Source of the DNA: Naasia sp. SYSU D00057
GTDB lineage: Bacteria > Actinomycetota > Actinomycetes > Actinomycetales > Microbacteriaceae
Assembly: GCF_017916505.1 (NCBI RefSeq)
Contig: NZ_JAFMSZ010000002.1
Span: 593,354 to 657,353 of the forward strand
Length of the DNA: 64,000 nucleotides
Direction: 5' to 3'
Part shown: one piece after another, positions 20,359-27,216 of the stretch
Numbering within the stretch: the first letter of the stretch is position 1
Layout of the letters: every line of letters starts with the position of its first letter
Program-made: the position numbers and the translations under genes
Notes under the pieces: model-generated
What the model was told of the DNA's origin: nothing
Databases searched by the model: none
Seen by the model: only the letters and a program-made list of their open reading frames with translations

Positions 20359-21610
20359 GTGCGGCGCCGCGGTCGCGCATGAACGGCTGGGCGTCGATCG
20401 CGCTGCCGTTGATCCGCACCTCGAAGTGCAGGTGGCAGCCGGTGGAGGCGCCCGTGGAGCCGACGGCGGCGATGACCTCGCCCGCGTCGACGCGCTGCCC
20501 GGAGCGGACGTAGGTGGCGCCGTCGCGGATGTGCGCGTAGCCGGTCGTCACCCCGTCGCCGTGGCTGATCTCGACCCAGTTGCCGTAGGTGCCGAGCGGG
20601 CCGGCGTACTTCACGGTCCCGCTGGTGGCGGCGTAGATGTTGGAGCCGCAGCTCGCGGCGATGTCCGTGCCGCGGTGGATGAGGTTGGCGCCGGCCGGCT
20701 GTCCGGGGCGGTAGCCGTAGGTTCCGCTGATCCAGCCGTAGGCGGGCTTCGCCCAGCCCTGTGAGCTCAGCTGGCCGCCGTCGCGGGGGCCCCCTGCGTT
20801 CGCGGCCGCCGCCGCGCGTGCGGCTGCCGCCGCGGCCTCCGCCGCCTTGCGCTTCGCCTCGACGCCCGCCTCGTACTCGGCGGTGGTCTTGGCGGTGACG
20901 TCCTGCAGGGCGGCGAGCTGCTGCTCGAGCACGATGTTGAGCTCCTGCTGGTCGGCGAGCTCCTGCTGGGCCGCCTCGCTCGCGGCGATCGCCTCCTGCA
21001 GCTTCTGCTCGGCCTCGACGCGGAGCTTCTCGCGCTCGTCTCGGGCGACGGCCGCCTGGTCGGTGAGGGACTGCGCCGTGTTCTGAGCGGCGAGCGCGTT
21101 CGCGTAGACGCCGTCGTTGATCTGGGCGAGCTTGCTGGCCGAACCGAGGCGGGCGAGCAGCTCGTCGGCGCCACCGCCGTCCTCGAGGAACATGCCGGCG
21201 GTCAGCTCGGCGCTGCCGCCGGAGCGGTAGAGCTGGGCGGCGAGGAGGCCGGCGCGGGCGTTGGCGGCCTCGGCGTCGGCCTTGCTCTGCTCGGCCTGGG
21301 TCTGGAGGTTGTTGGCCCGGAAGTCGGCCGCGTCGAACGCGTTCTGCGCGACCTGGTACTCGGCGCCCCGCTCCTCGGCTATGGCCTGGGTCTGCTCGAC
21401 CCGGGCCTGGGCGGCGGCGATGAGCCCCTGGATGCGGGCGATCTCGGCCTGCTTGGCCTGCTCGTTCTCGCGGGCGGCGAGCACGTCGCTCCAGGAGGGA
21501 TACTCGACGGCCCAGGCGGGCGACGCGATCCCGAGCACGACGGCGGCGACGAGGACAGCGACAGCCGCCACGAAGCGGCGCAGGAAGGCAGGAATGCGCA
21601 CGCCGATCAC
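20351..21610 (-). CDS. Secreted M23 (LytM-type) peptidoglycan endopeptidase with coiled coil
   Basis: The 419-residue protein has a signal peptide (AVLVAAVVLGIASPAWA), a coiled coil at about residues 40-255 and a C-terminal M23 domain. The domain has the zinc ligands in HRGTDIA and HLHFEVRING, plus SHGDGVTTGYAHI. Its N-terminal half is visibly related to that of the neighbouring NlpC/P60 protein (PSWSDVLAARENEQAKQAEI versus PTWDEIQDAKGNEATKQAEI), so the two hydrolases share a scaffold. The GTG at 21610 is preferred because GGAAGG precedes it; GTG 21601 is the alternative. The frame extends further upstream into the tRNA region, which is not credible. Confidence 0.87.
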   Translation of the reverse strand: MIGVRIPAFLRRFVAAVAVLVAAVVLGIASPAWAVEYPSWSDVLAARENEQAKQAEIARIQGLIAAAQARVEQTQAIAEERGAEYQVAQNAFDAADFRANNLQTQAEQSKADAEAANARAGLLAAQLYRSGGSAELTAGMFLEDGGGADELLARLGSASKLAQINDGVYANALAAQNTAQSLTDQAAVARDEREKLRVEAEQKLQEAIAASEAAQQELADQQELNIVLEQQLAALQDVTAKTTAEYEAGVEAKRKAAEAAAAAARAAAAANAGGPRDGGQLSSQGWAKPAYGWISGTYGYRPGQPAGANLIHRGTDIAASCGSNIYAATSGTVKYAGPLGTYGNWVEISHGDGVTTGYAHIRDGATYVRSGQRVDAGEVIAAVGSTGASTGCHLHFEVRINGSAIDAQPFMRDRGAALG

Positions 21611-21803
21611 CCCCCGCCTTCCATCAAACCTCGAACCAGCACTTGAAGGTAACCCCCGTTCGCGGGGTGCCGCCACTCGACCCCCGGCGTGCCGCCCGTC
21701 CCGCCGGCGCCCTCGCCGCGGGAGAAGCGATCTCGCCGCGGGCGTTGTTTCCCTGGCCGGGAGGCTGTTTCGCCCGCGGCGACGACAGTGAGGGCGGCTC
21801 GTG

Positions 21804-21832
21804 TTGGAGGAGTGTCCGGAGTGCCGTATGCT
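21804..21832 (+). promoter_or_regulatory. Promoter of the tRNA-Glu/Asp/Phe cluster
   Basis: TTGGAG (21804-21809) and TATGCT (21827-21832) are separated by 17 bp, a good sigma-70-like match placed about 30 bp before tRNA-Glu. A short palindrome, GTTGAG-TT-CTCAAC (21841-21854), lies in the leader. The upstream part of the gap (21611-21800) holds no gene that I can support. Confidence 0.65.
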
Positions 21833-21862
21833 TGTCGACCGTTGAGTTCTCAACTGGGATTC

Positions 21863-21935
21863 GGCCCCATCGTCTAGTGGCCTAGGACGGCGCCCTTTCA
21901 CGGCGCTAACACGGGTTCGAATCCCGTTGGGGTCA
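21863..21935 (+). tRNA. tRNA-Glu (anticodon UUC)
   Basis: This 73-nt cloverleaf has acceptor arm GGCCCCA paired with TGGGGTC (one G-U pair) and the T-arm core GGGTTCGAATCCC. The anticodon stem is GCGCC/GGCGC around the loop CTTTCAC, giving anticodon TTC. No CCA is encoded. It is the first of three clustered tRNAs. Confidence 0.97.
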
Positions 21936-21965
21936 CGAGGCCCTAGACTGGAACTCAACAAGCAA

Positions 21966-22039
21966 GGCCCTGTAGCGCAGTTGGTTAGCGTGCCGCCCTG
22001 TCACGGCGGAGGTCGCGGGTTCAAGTCCCGTCAGGGTCG
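21966..22039 (+). tRNA. tRNA-Asp (anticodon GUC)
   Basis: The 74-nt cloverleaf has acceptor GGCCCTG/CAGGGTC, discriminator G and T-loop GGGTTCAAGTCCC. The anticodon loop CTGTCAC gives anticodon GTC. It lies 30 nt after tRNA-Glu, probably on the same transcript. Confidence 0.97.
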
Positions 22040-22082
22040 CGAGTAGCGGCGAGAGCCGCTCCACCCGGATGCGATCCGGTAC

Positions 22083-22155
22083 GGCTCTGTAGCTCAGTTG
22101 GTAGAGCGCACGACTGAAAATCGTGAGGTCACGGGATCGACGCCCGTCGGAGCCA
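22083..22155 (+). tRNA. tRNA-Phe (anticodon GAA), integration target
   Basis: The 73-nt cloverleaf has acceptor GGCTCTG/CGGAGCC and anticodon stem CACGA/TCGTG around CTGAAAA, giving anticodon GAA. Its last 39 nt plus one further base are duplicated exactly at 27060-27099, so an element has integrated into its 3' half and rebuilt an intact gene here. No terminator follows; the integrase gene, read in the opposite direction, ends 4 bases later. Confidence 0.97.
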
Positions 22156-22156
22156 C
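22117..22156 (+). repeat. attL: left 40-bp direct repeat inside tRNA-Phe
   Basis: This is the left boundary of the integrative element, identical over 40 bp to 27060-27099. It spans from the anticodon loop (AAAATCGTG...) to one base beyond the discriminator. The bases just outside differ at both ends, which sets the limits of identity. Confidence 0.93.
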
Positions 22157-22158
22157 AA

Positions 22159-23145
22159 TCAAATTCCCAGGTGGGAGCCCGAATCTGCGGGTGACTCACC
22201 CCCTCCCAGTTGACTGTCCGACTGCGAGAAGAAGTTCGACAACAGCGGGCCACCTCGACGCGCCGCCTCTCGGCGAGTGTCGGCATACATCTGCGTCACA
22301 AGCAGCGTGGAGTGCCCCAACAGTGCCTGGACGTCGGGAGCAGGCAGTCCCGCACGGAAGAAGAAGACCGCGGCGGTGTGCCTGAGGTCGTGCCAGTGCA
22401 GCGGCGGCTCGCCGGGTGCAAAGGTCTTCACCTGATCGCGCCACTGGTGCCAATTCAGCGCGCGGCTGAGGTTCTTCGAGTTGATGAACCCGCCGCGCGG
22501 GCCGGCGAACAAGTAGTCGTGCTGCCCTTTGCCTTCTGCCGCCTCGCGGAGGATCGGCTCGAGCTGGGTGATCACAGGTACAACCCTGAGTCGCCGCCCC
22601 TTGGTCGGCCCGACGCGACCATTCGTGACGGTGCGTGCGACCAGCAGGGTGCGCCCCTCCCAATCCACGTCAGACAGTCGCAGGCCGGCAATCTCGCCTA
22701 AACGGCACCCGGTGTACGGCATTGCGAGCACGAATCGGCGATACGGCCCCGACGCGGGCAGAAGCGCGCGCAGGCGATCGAATTCCTCGAGGCTCAGCGC
22801 CCGCCCGGCCACGTCCGCGGCCTGCTCGCGGCGGCGCTCCACGCCATGACACGGGTTCGACGCGATGTAGCCCCCTTTGACGGCCACCGCACAGAGGGAC
22901 GAGAGCACGCTCAGAGCGTCCCCACGCGTCGATTCGCCCCCCGTCCACGAGGCAAACGCCACTTCCACGTCGAGAGTCGTCAGCGACCCAACAGGCAGGT
23001 GCGCGAGCGACGGCGCCACACGCTTGCCCCAGGCGTACCGATAACCGCGCTGTGTCGAGTCCGCGAGCTTCCGGAGGACCACGCCGTTATAGCGCTCCCA
23101 AAGGACGCTGAGCGGCGTCGACGGATCGGGAACAGGGAGGGTCAT
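22159..23145 (-). CDS. int: Tyrosine site-specific integrase
   Basis: This 328-residue phage-type recombinase has the full catalytic set: R148 (TGCRLGE), K182 (TKGRRLRVVP), H252 and R255 (HWHDLRHTA), H278 (LLGHST) and the nucleophile Y287 (MYADT). Residues 10-100 form the SAM-like core-binding domain. Its 3' end lies 3 nt from the attL repeat, the usual place for an integrase next to its att site. The reverse-strand box TAGGGT (23152-23157) lies 6 nt before the ATG, so the transcript is probably leaderless. It should catalyse integration into tRNA-Phe and, with a helper, excision. Confidence 0.95.
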   Translation of the reverse strand: MTLPVPDPSTPLSVLWERYNGVVLRKLADSTQRGYRYAWGKRVAPSLAHLPVGSLTTLDVEVAFASWTGGESTRGDALSVLSSLCAVAVKGGYIASNPCHGVERRREQAADVAGRALSLEEFDRLRALLPASGPYRRFVLAMPYTGCRLGEIAGLRLSDVDWEGRTLLVARTVTNGRVGPTKGRRLRVVPVITQLEPILREAAEGKGQHDYLFAGPRGGFINSKNLSRALNWHQWRDQVKTFAPGEPPLHWHDLRHTAAVFFFRAGLPAPDVQALLGHSTLLVTQMYADTRREAARRGGPLLSNFFSQSDSQLGGGESPADSGSHLGI

Positions 23146-23239
23146 GTTCCGACCCTACACTGCTTGTTCCTTTTCGGATGTCTCTGTATGCGTTCGCTAT
23201 CGCCGTACTACTGTCGCCGATCCTCACTACCCTGGCGAC
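23146..23239. promoter_or_regulatory. Divergent int / HTH promoter region
   Basis: This 94-bp gap separates the divergent integrase and HTH genes. At each edge a TAnnnT box lies exactly 6 nt from the start codon: TAGGGT for int (reverse strand, 23152-23157) and TACCCT for the HTH gene (23228-23233). The segment is visibly more AT-rich than its surroundings (TTGTTCCTTTTCGG). Joint control by the HTH protein is likely but unproven. Confidence 0.5.
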
Positions 23240-23653
23240 ATGAGCGGCAACAACGACGAGGCGACGGACAGTGAGGGCGCGGCGGATCGTCTGCTCGCCG
23301 ACGTGGGAATCCACGACATCGGGCAACGACTCATCGACCTGGGCGAGCAGCTGGTTGCAATCGGGCGGCACACCGACAGCGCGAAGCTCCGCGAACACAT
23401 CTCCACCGCCGACGAAGTCGGGGTCGACGCCGTCTGGGACGAGGTTGACCGAGAGATGACGACTGCTATCCGCCGGACGCTGAGTGGACTGGGCGCCTTC
23501 CGAAAGGAGTACGCCAACTGGGAGCGGCTGACCGTTGAGTACGCGCTCTCTCGCAGGAACTTCACCCAGCGCGACGTGGCACAGCTACTCGGTGTTGGAT
23601 TGACCACGGTGAATCGGTGGGCTCAGCACCCGCTCACCCACGACCAGGACTGA
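23240..23653 (+). CDS. Small protein with C-terminal helix-turn-helix, element regulator
   Basis: The 137-residue acidic protein is not closely recognised. Its C-terminal 35 residues form a helix-turn-helix (FTQRDVAQLLGVGLTTVNRW) ending in HPLTHDQD; the N-terminal 100 residues are predicted helical. The ATG at 23240 is chosen because TACCCT lies 6 nt upstream (leaderless) and because reading further upstream would overlap the integrase start. It is divergent from int, the place where such elements keep their repressor or excision control gene. It is convergent with the OLD gene, with only 27 nt between them. Confidence 0.75.
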   Translation: MSGNNDEATDSEGAADRLLADVGIHDIGQRLIDLGEQLVAIGRHTDSAKLREHISTADEVGVDAVWDEVDREMTTAIRRTLSGLGAFRKEYANWERLTVEYALSRRNFTQRDVAQLLGVGLTTVNRWAQHPLTHDQD

Positions 23654-23680
23654 CCCTCTCCCGAAATTTCCCCTACAGGA

Positions 23681-25591
23681 TCAAGAGAGCGTCGCGTTGA
23701 GCGCCACAAACAGTGCCTCGAAGTTGTCCAGAGTCGCCGCGCTGAACTTGCCGGTCACCTTGTCGCGGTTCCGCAGCAGGTAGTCGGCCGGCTTGCCATG
23801 GTCTGTGAAGTCCGCACCCTTGAGCCGCCCAATCCGCGCGACGATCCTGTCCGTGCCGTTCAGCGCCGATACCTTCACCGAGTCCCCGAACGCTCCGTTG
23901 TAGAGCACCAGGTAGTCGCCGGGGGTGAACAGATCTTCAATATCTGACCCGGAAACGCTCGTGAACTGGTCAGTCAGCAACACCCGCTTGTTCGCCAGGT
24001 AACCCCTCGCCGCGAGATCAGAAACCTTGGCCACACTCGACTTCGTGCTGCCGTCCACAAGCACCGTTACATCGAGCGCACGCCCGATGAGAGCTACGAA
24101 GGTTGGGATGTTGGAAGCGCCCCCCACAGGCAAGACCCGCCAGCGTTCGTCCAAGGACGGCCTACCCGCATCGCGAAGGACATCGCTAAGCACCTGGATG
24201 TACGTGTAGTCACTGGTGCCCTCGACTAGTAGGTTGTCTGGCCCGACGAAGAGGTTCTGCGCGATGTCGTAACCGAGTGCCGCCTGTAGCGGAAACAGCG
24301 AGTCCGACCCGACGGTGAGAGCCTCCTCGGAGACCACGGAACCAAGCTTGGACCCCTTGTCCTCGACAATCCGGACGCGTTGCAACTGGGCCGAGTCAAC
24401 CATGAAGGGCGAATGCGTCGAGTAGACGACCTGCGCTGTCTTCGCGAGTTCGTCCTCGATGTAGCGCAAGTAGTCCGCCTGCGCTCGACCATGCAACGTG
24501 AGGGCAGGCTCGTCTAGCAGCACCACCACTCCATGCTCGTAGCCCTCAAACTCGCTGAACGCGGCGAGGAAACTGAAAAACCACCTGAAACCGCTCGAGC
24601 GCTGCGAGAAGTTGTTAGTGAAGCCATGCCGCGCATCTCGCACGCGAATGTCCAGGAACCGCACGACCGCGACTTGCCCATGCGGATGCGTCTTCGTCTC
24701 CTTATCCGCCTGGATCTGGATGCTCAGGTCCGCGTTCTGCTGCCAGTACTGGAAGACCCGCTCGGTGAGTTCATTGCTCACGGCTTCCAGCTCGGCAGTT
24801 CGTTCCTCAAAGTCCTCGTCGGTCAGCGAACTGGCGTCGGTGTAGGCGAGCTTCAGGAGCGCGCGGGCGGTTTGGAGGTCCGACTGCCCGGGCTCCTCGT
24901 TGCCCGCAAGCTCGGTCACGTTGATCCGCCCCGGGAGGGTCTGGTAGTCGGCGAAGTAGAACATCTTCGGAAGACGCGAGACAAGCAAGGCTGCCACGGC
25001 GCCCTCGGTGTTTTTCCCACCAGTCCGCGCCGTCACCGCTGTGGAGAGCTCAGTTCGGTCCGTCTCAGTCCAGCCGGCTTCCTCGTCGGGAGCCGGCAGC
25101 GACTTCAACGCCCCCGCAACATTGCCTAGTAGCTTCTGAGTCTCGGTGAGCTGCTCCAGGAGCGCATTCGGCGTTCCGACCTCCTCGACGACATTGTTGA
25201 ACGCCGCAGCAGCGTCGACGTCCACGGAGTACTTTGCAGGCAGGTTGTAGTACCGCTCGACGACAAGCGTCGTCCCGGTCAAGACGTTCGAGCCAAACGC
25301 GGTTTCTACGGCCGCCCTGTCGTCGTCCTCGATCATGAACTCGGCACGTACGACCGGGTCCGCGTCGATCACGCCTCCTCGACGGTCAGTGACAAGTCGC
25401 CAACGTGGATAGTGCTGGCTCTCATTGAAATCCGCCTCATGGACCGGATTCACCCGATAGAGCGCCTCGAGGATCGCGCTCTTGCCGCTCTCGTTCTTAC
25501 CCACCAGAGCCGAAATCGCCGGGTCGAAATTGATCGAACCCGAGTCGAGAACATTCTTGAACTTTCGCACGCGGGCGACAAAGAGACGCAT
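23681..25591 (-). CDS. OLD-like AAA ATPase with TOPRIM nuclease domain (probable phage defence)
   Basis: This 636-residue protein has an ABC/SMC-type ATPase followed by a TOPRIM domain, the plan of OLD (overcoming lysogenization defect) nucleases. Visible parts are Walker A GKNESGKSAI (31-40), signature-like QRSSGFRWFF (330-339), Walker B VVVLLDEPAL (355-364) and the H-loop YSTHSP (390-395). The TOPRIM glutamate is in LLVEGTSD (E457), VLVDGST holds D513, and SDIEDLF lies at 549-555. The second TOPRIM acidic motif reads DGS rather than DxD, so catalysis may be atypical. No UvrD-like GajB gene is adjacent, which argues for a stand-alone OLD rather than Gabija. ATG 25591 is preceded at 6 nt by CAGAAT. 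Known OLD proteins act against phage; this role is inferred here. Confidence 0.85.
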   Translation of the reverse strand: MRLFVARVRKFKNVLDSGSINFDPAISALVGKNESGKSAILEALYRVNPVHEADFNESQHYPRWRLVTDRRGGVIDADPVVRAEFMIEDDDRAAVETAFGSNVLTGTTLVVERYYNLPAKYSVDVDAAAAFNNVVEEVGTPNALLEQLTETQKLLGNVAGALKSLPAPDEEAGWTETDRTELSTAVTARTGGKNTEGAVAALLVSRLPKMFYFADYQTLPGRINVTELAGNEEPGQSDLQTARALLKLAYTDASSLTDEDFEERTAELEAVSNELTERVFQYWQQNADLSIQIQADKETKTHPHGQVAVVRFLDIRVRDARHGFTNNFSQRSSGFRWFFSFLAAFSEFEGYEHGVVVLLDEPALTLHGRAQADYLRYIEDELAKTAQVVYSTHSPFMVDSAQLQRVRIVEDKGSKLGSVVSEEALTVGSDSLFPLQAALGYDIAQNLFVGPDNLLVEGTSDYTYIQVLSDVLRDAGRPSLDERWRVLPVGGASNIPTFVALIGRALDVTVLVDGSTKSSVAKVSDLAARGYLANKRVLLTDQFTSVSGSDIEDLFTPGDYLVLYNGAFGDSVKVSALNGTDRIVARIGRLKGADFTDHGKPADYLLRNRDKVTGKFSAATLDNFEALFVALNATLS

Positions 25592-25693
25592 CCGCCCATT
25601 CTGGCAGTACCGCGGGGCGCGACCATCAAGCAGCGGGCGGGACACACGTGGCCGGGCGCCCCACCGAAGCCGCCAGCATCGCCCCTCCGCTCC

Positions 25694-25756
25694 GGGCGTC
25701 AACCCTGCTGCGCATCCGTCGGACTGCGGGGTTGACGCCCTCCGCTCACGGAGCGG
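25694..25756. repeat. Hairpin cluster between zinc-ribbon gene and OLD gene
   Basis: A perfect 12-bp inverted repeat (25694-25705 and 25729-25740, arm GGGCGTCAACCC) has a 23-nt spacer. A second hairpin, CCGCTC-ACG-GAGCGG (25742-25756), follows directly. The 212-bp gap has no gene. The hairpins could terminate the rep/zinc-ribbon transcript. Near an HUH replication initiator they are also candidates for a replication origin. Confidence 0.55.
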
Positions 25757-25803
25757 TGCCTCTGGCTATCGGTGGGATGCCCTCGTTAGCGGCGCAGCTG
25801 TCG

Positions 25804-25944
25804 TCATACGTCGAGCAGGCAGGCCCCGCACAGCTCACGGCCGGCGGGGCTGGCCTCCAGGTGTTCCCGGAAGGCGACGTTTCCGCACACGTCGCAGGTG
25901 CGGTAGCCCATCAACTCGCACGTCCCACAATCAGCAGCAGCCAT
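25804..25944 (-). CDS. 46-residue zinc-ribbon protein in the integrative element
   Basis: This short frame encodes three CxxC pairs in 46 residues: CGTC (6-9), CDVC (17-20) and CGAC (39-42), with H28 in between. It is almost certainly a zinc-binding mini-protein. GGAGGGGG lies about 9 nt before its ATG, a strong ribosome binding site. It starts 23 nt downstream of rep on the same strand, so the two probably form an operon. The function is unknown; a partner of the replication initiator or a nucleic-acid binder is the simplest guess. Confidence 0.75.
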   Translation of the reverse strand: MAAADCGTCELMGYRTCDVCGNVAFREHLEASPAGRELCGACLLDV

Positions 25945-25967
25945 AATCGATCACCCCCTCCCCTGAC

Positions 25968-27029
25968 TCAGGGCAGCACCGCAGAACGGGCCACATCGAT
26001 CCGTCGCAACACGTCCGACCGGGCAGCATCAGCCCCGTCCTGACGCTCAGGCGCCGTCGCGGGCTCCGCCGCTCCCGCGGCTGCCGCCCGCGCCGCCACC
26101 CAAGCCGCACGGGACTCCCGCTGAGACCGCCGGGTCATCCCGGTGAACGACCACCCCGACCGATGGCGAGTGCGCCGCGACGCGCTCACTACGTGCGAGC
26201 GGGATCCGTAGCGGTCGTGTACCCGGCTCGCACACTCATCCGGGTCGCAGTCGCGAGAGCAGCGGATCGCCCGCGCCGCCTGACCGAGGCGAGTCAAGTG
26301 CTCCCAGGCGAAATTGCTCCCTCGACCGGACATAGCCGCCAACGCGGTGTCCTTCATCACGTAGTTCAGCGCCTTCGACAGGTACCAAATCGTCTTCGCA
26401 CCGTCGCCGTCCGCGCGGAACCGCTTTGCGTCCGCTTGGGGACCCCAGCCGACGCACGCACCGTCGACCGGCGATACCGCCTGCACCGTGCGAGCGACCT
26501 CGCGAAGCACCGCTGCCTCGGGCGCGCCCCCGCGGTCGATCCGGACGAGCGCGTGCAGGTGCAGGACGCCGCGGTCCTGCCACTCCCGGACCAGGAACAG
26601 CTCGACCGATGGCCACCAGTCGCGGAAGCGGCGGCGAGTGCGATCCCACAGGACGCCCGCGTCCCGATTCCACGCCACCTGCCCGGCGTAGTCGTACGAA
26701 TCCATGTCGAGCGGGACGCCGCGCAGCCCCGCATCACGGACGTCGTGCGTCGCCCCGCATCCGCACCGCTTCAGTCGTGCACCGGGTGACCGCGGCACCC
26801 GGTGCACGCGCCCGAAGGATGGCGCAGTGAGCGTAAGCAGGTAGAAGCGATACCGCGACACGTCCGCGTCGAAGACGCCCGAGCGCGCGATCGCTGCCCA
26901 GTCACCGCGATAGAGCTCCGCGCACGAGGGGCAGAGCGAGCGCACCCGCGACTGACACCGGACGAAGACACCCGACTTGAGTTTGTGCGGGCGAACACAC
27001 CCGATAGGTACCGATTCGGCGGGCTCCAT
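25968..27029 (-). CDS. rep: Replication initiator, HUH (rolling-circle) type
   Basis: The 353-residue protein resembles actinobacterial plasmid/AICE replication initiators of the RepSA kind. It has an N-terminal cysteine cluster (C25, CPSC 33-36, CGC 89-91). The metal-binding HUH motif is GVLHLHALVRI (H157, H159). A tyrosine-lysine segment, YLSKALNYVMK (216-226), matches the position of the nicking tyrosine. The C-terminal part is Arg/Ala-rich. It should nick one strand at an origin and start rolling-circle replication of the excised circle. It begins only 30 nt from attR, with no obvious ribosome binding site, so its promoter may be supplied only in the circular form. Confidence 0.85.
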   Translation of the reverse strand: MEPAESVPIGCVRPHKLKSGVFVRCQSRVRSLCPSCAELYRGDWAAIARSGVFDADVSRYRFYLLTLTAPSFGRVHRVPRSPGARLKRCGCGATHDVRDAGLRGVPLDMDSYDYAGQVAWNRDAGVLWDRTRRRFRDWWPSVELFLVREWQDRGVLHLHALVRIDRGGAPEAAVLREVARTVQAVSPVDGACVGWGPQADAKRFRADGDGAKTIWYLSKALNYVMKDTALAAMSGRGSNFAWEHLTRLGQAARAIRCSRDCDPDECASRVHDRYGSRSHVVSASRRTRHRSGWSFTGMTRRSQRESRAAWVAARAAAAGAAEPATAPERQDGADAARSDVLRRIDVARSAVLP

Positions 27030-27059
27030 AAGGAAGCCGCAGAGTCCGCAGCTCGCCTA

Positions 27060-27099
27060 AAAATCGTGAGGTCACGGGATCGACGCCCGTCGGAGCCAC
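27060..27099 (+). repeat. attR: right 40-bp direct repeat (tRNA-Phe 3' remnant)
   Basis: The sequence is identical to tRNA-Phe bases 22117-22156 and lacks the 5' half of the tRNA, so it is an att remnant and not a gene. It ends the integrative element. Nine bases later lies a hairpin that fits the original tRNA-Phe terminator. Confidence 0.93.
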
Positions 27100-27107
27100 C
27101 ACGAGAG

Positions 27108-27133
27108 AAGACCCCTGGGAGACCAGGGGTCTT
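27108..27133 (+). terminator. Displaced tRNA-Phe terminator hairpin
   Basis: A perfect 11-bp stem (AAGACCCCTGG / CCAGGGGTCTT) closes a GAGA tetraloop and is followed by TCGTCGTT. It starts 8 nt after the copied tRNA-Phe 3' end, the expected spacing for the tRNA's own terminator before insertion. It now separates the element's rep gene from right-flanking chromosome. Confidence 0.8.
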
Positions 27134-27160
27134 CGTCGTTCCGGGTGGCTTCCGCGGGCC

Positions 27161-27212
27161 GTGCGGACACTCGCGGGTGGTAGACCGTCGCGAGTTGTCC
27201 GCAGCACCCGCG
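27161..27212. repeat. Imperfect hairpin repeat GTGCGGAC...GTCCGCAG, copy 1
   Basis: GTGCGGACACTCGCG pairs with CGCGAG-T-TGTCCGCAGCAC around a short loop. A related element lies at 28736-28789. The two flank the ferredoxin reductase/ferredoxin operon, one at each end. Confidence 0.5.
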
Positions 27213-27216
27213 CGCT

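Larger units (their letters stand above)
22117..27099. mobile_element. 4.94-kb integrative element in tRNA-Phe carrying an OLD-like nuclease
   Basis: Perfect 40-bp direct repeats (22117-22156 and 27060-27099) bound the element; the left copy is the 3' part of tRNA-Phe. Contents in order are integrase (-), HTH protein (+), OLD-like AAA/TOPRIM protein (-), hairpins, zinc-ribbon protein (-) and HUH replication initiator (-). Integrase plus replication initiator at a tRNA resembles a minimal actinomycete integrative element of the pSAM2/AICE class, but no TraB-like translocase or typical small excisionase is visible. It may be a mobilisable or satellite element or a decayed remnant. Base use appears more AT-rich than in the flanking housekeeping genes, especially in the OLD gene. 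Confidence 0.9.

Noticed and set aside
23144..23239. N-terminal extension of the HTH protein from ATG 23144
   Set aside because: It would overlap the integrase start, encodes unconserved-looking residues and ignores the TACCCT box placed 6 nt before ATG 23240.
23681..25591. Gabija, retron or PARIS system
   Set aside because: The OLD-like gene has no adjacent UvrD-like helicase, reverse transcriptase or PARIS partner; neighbours are an HTH protein and the rep/zinc-ribbon pair.
27060..27099. A second tRNA-Phe gene
   Set aside because: Only the 3' 40 bases are present, without acceptor 5' strand, D-arm or full anticodon arm. It is an att duplication.
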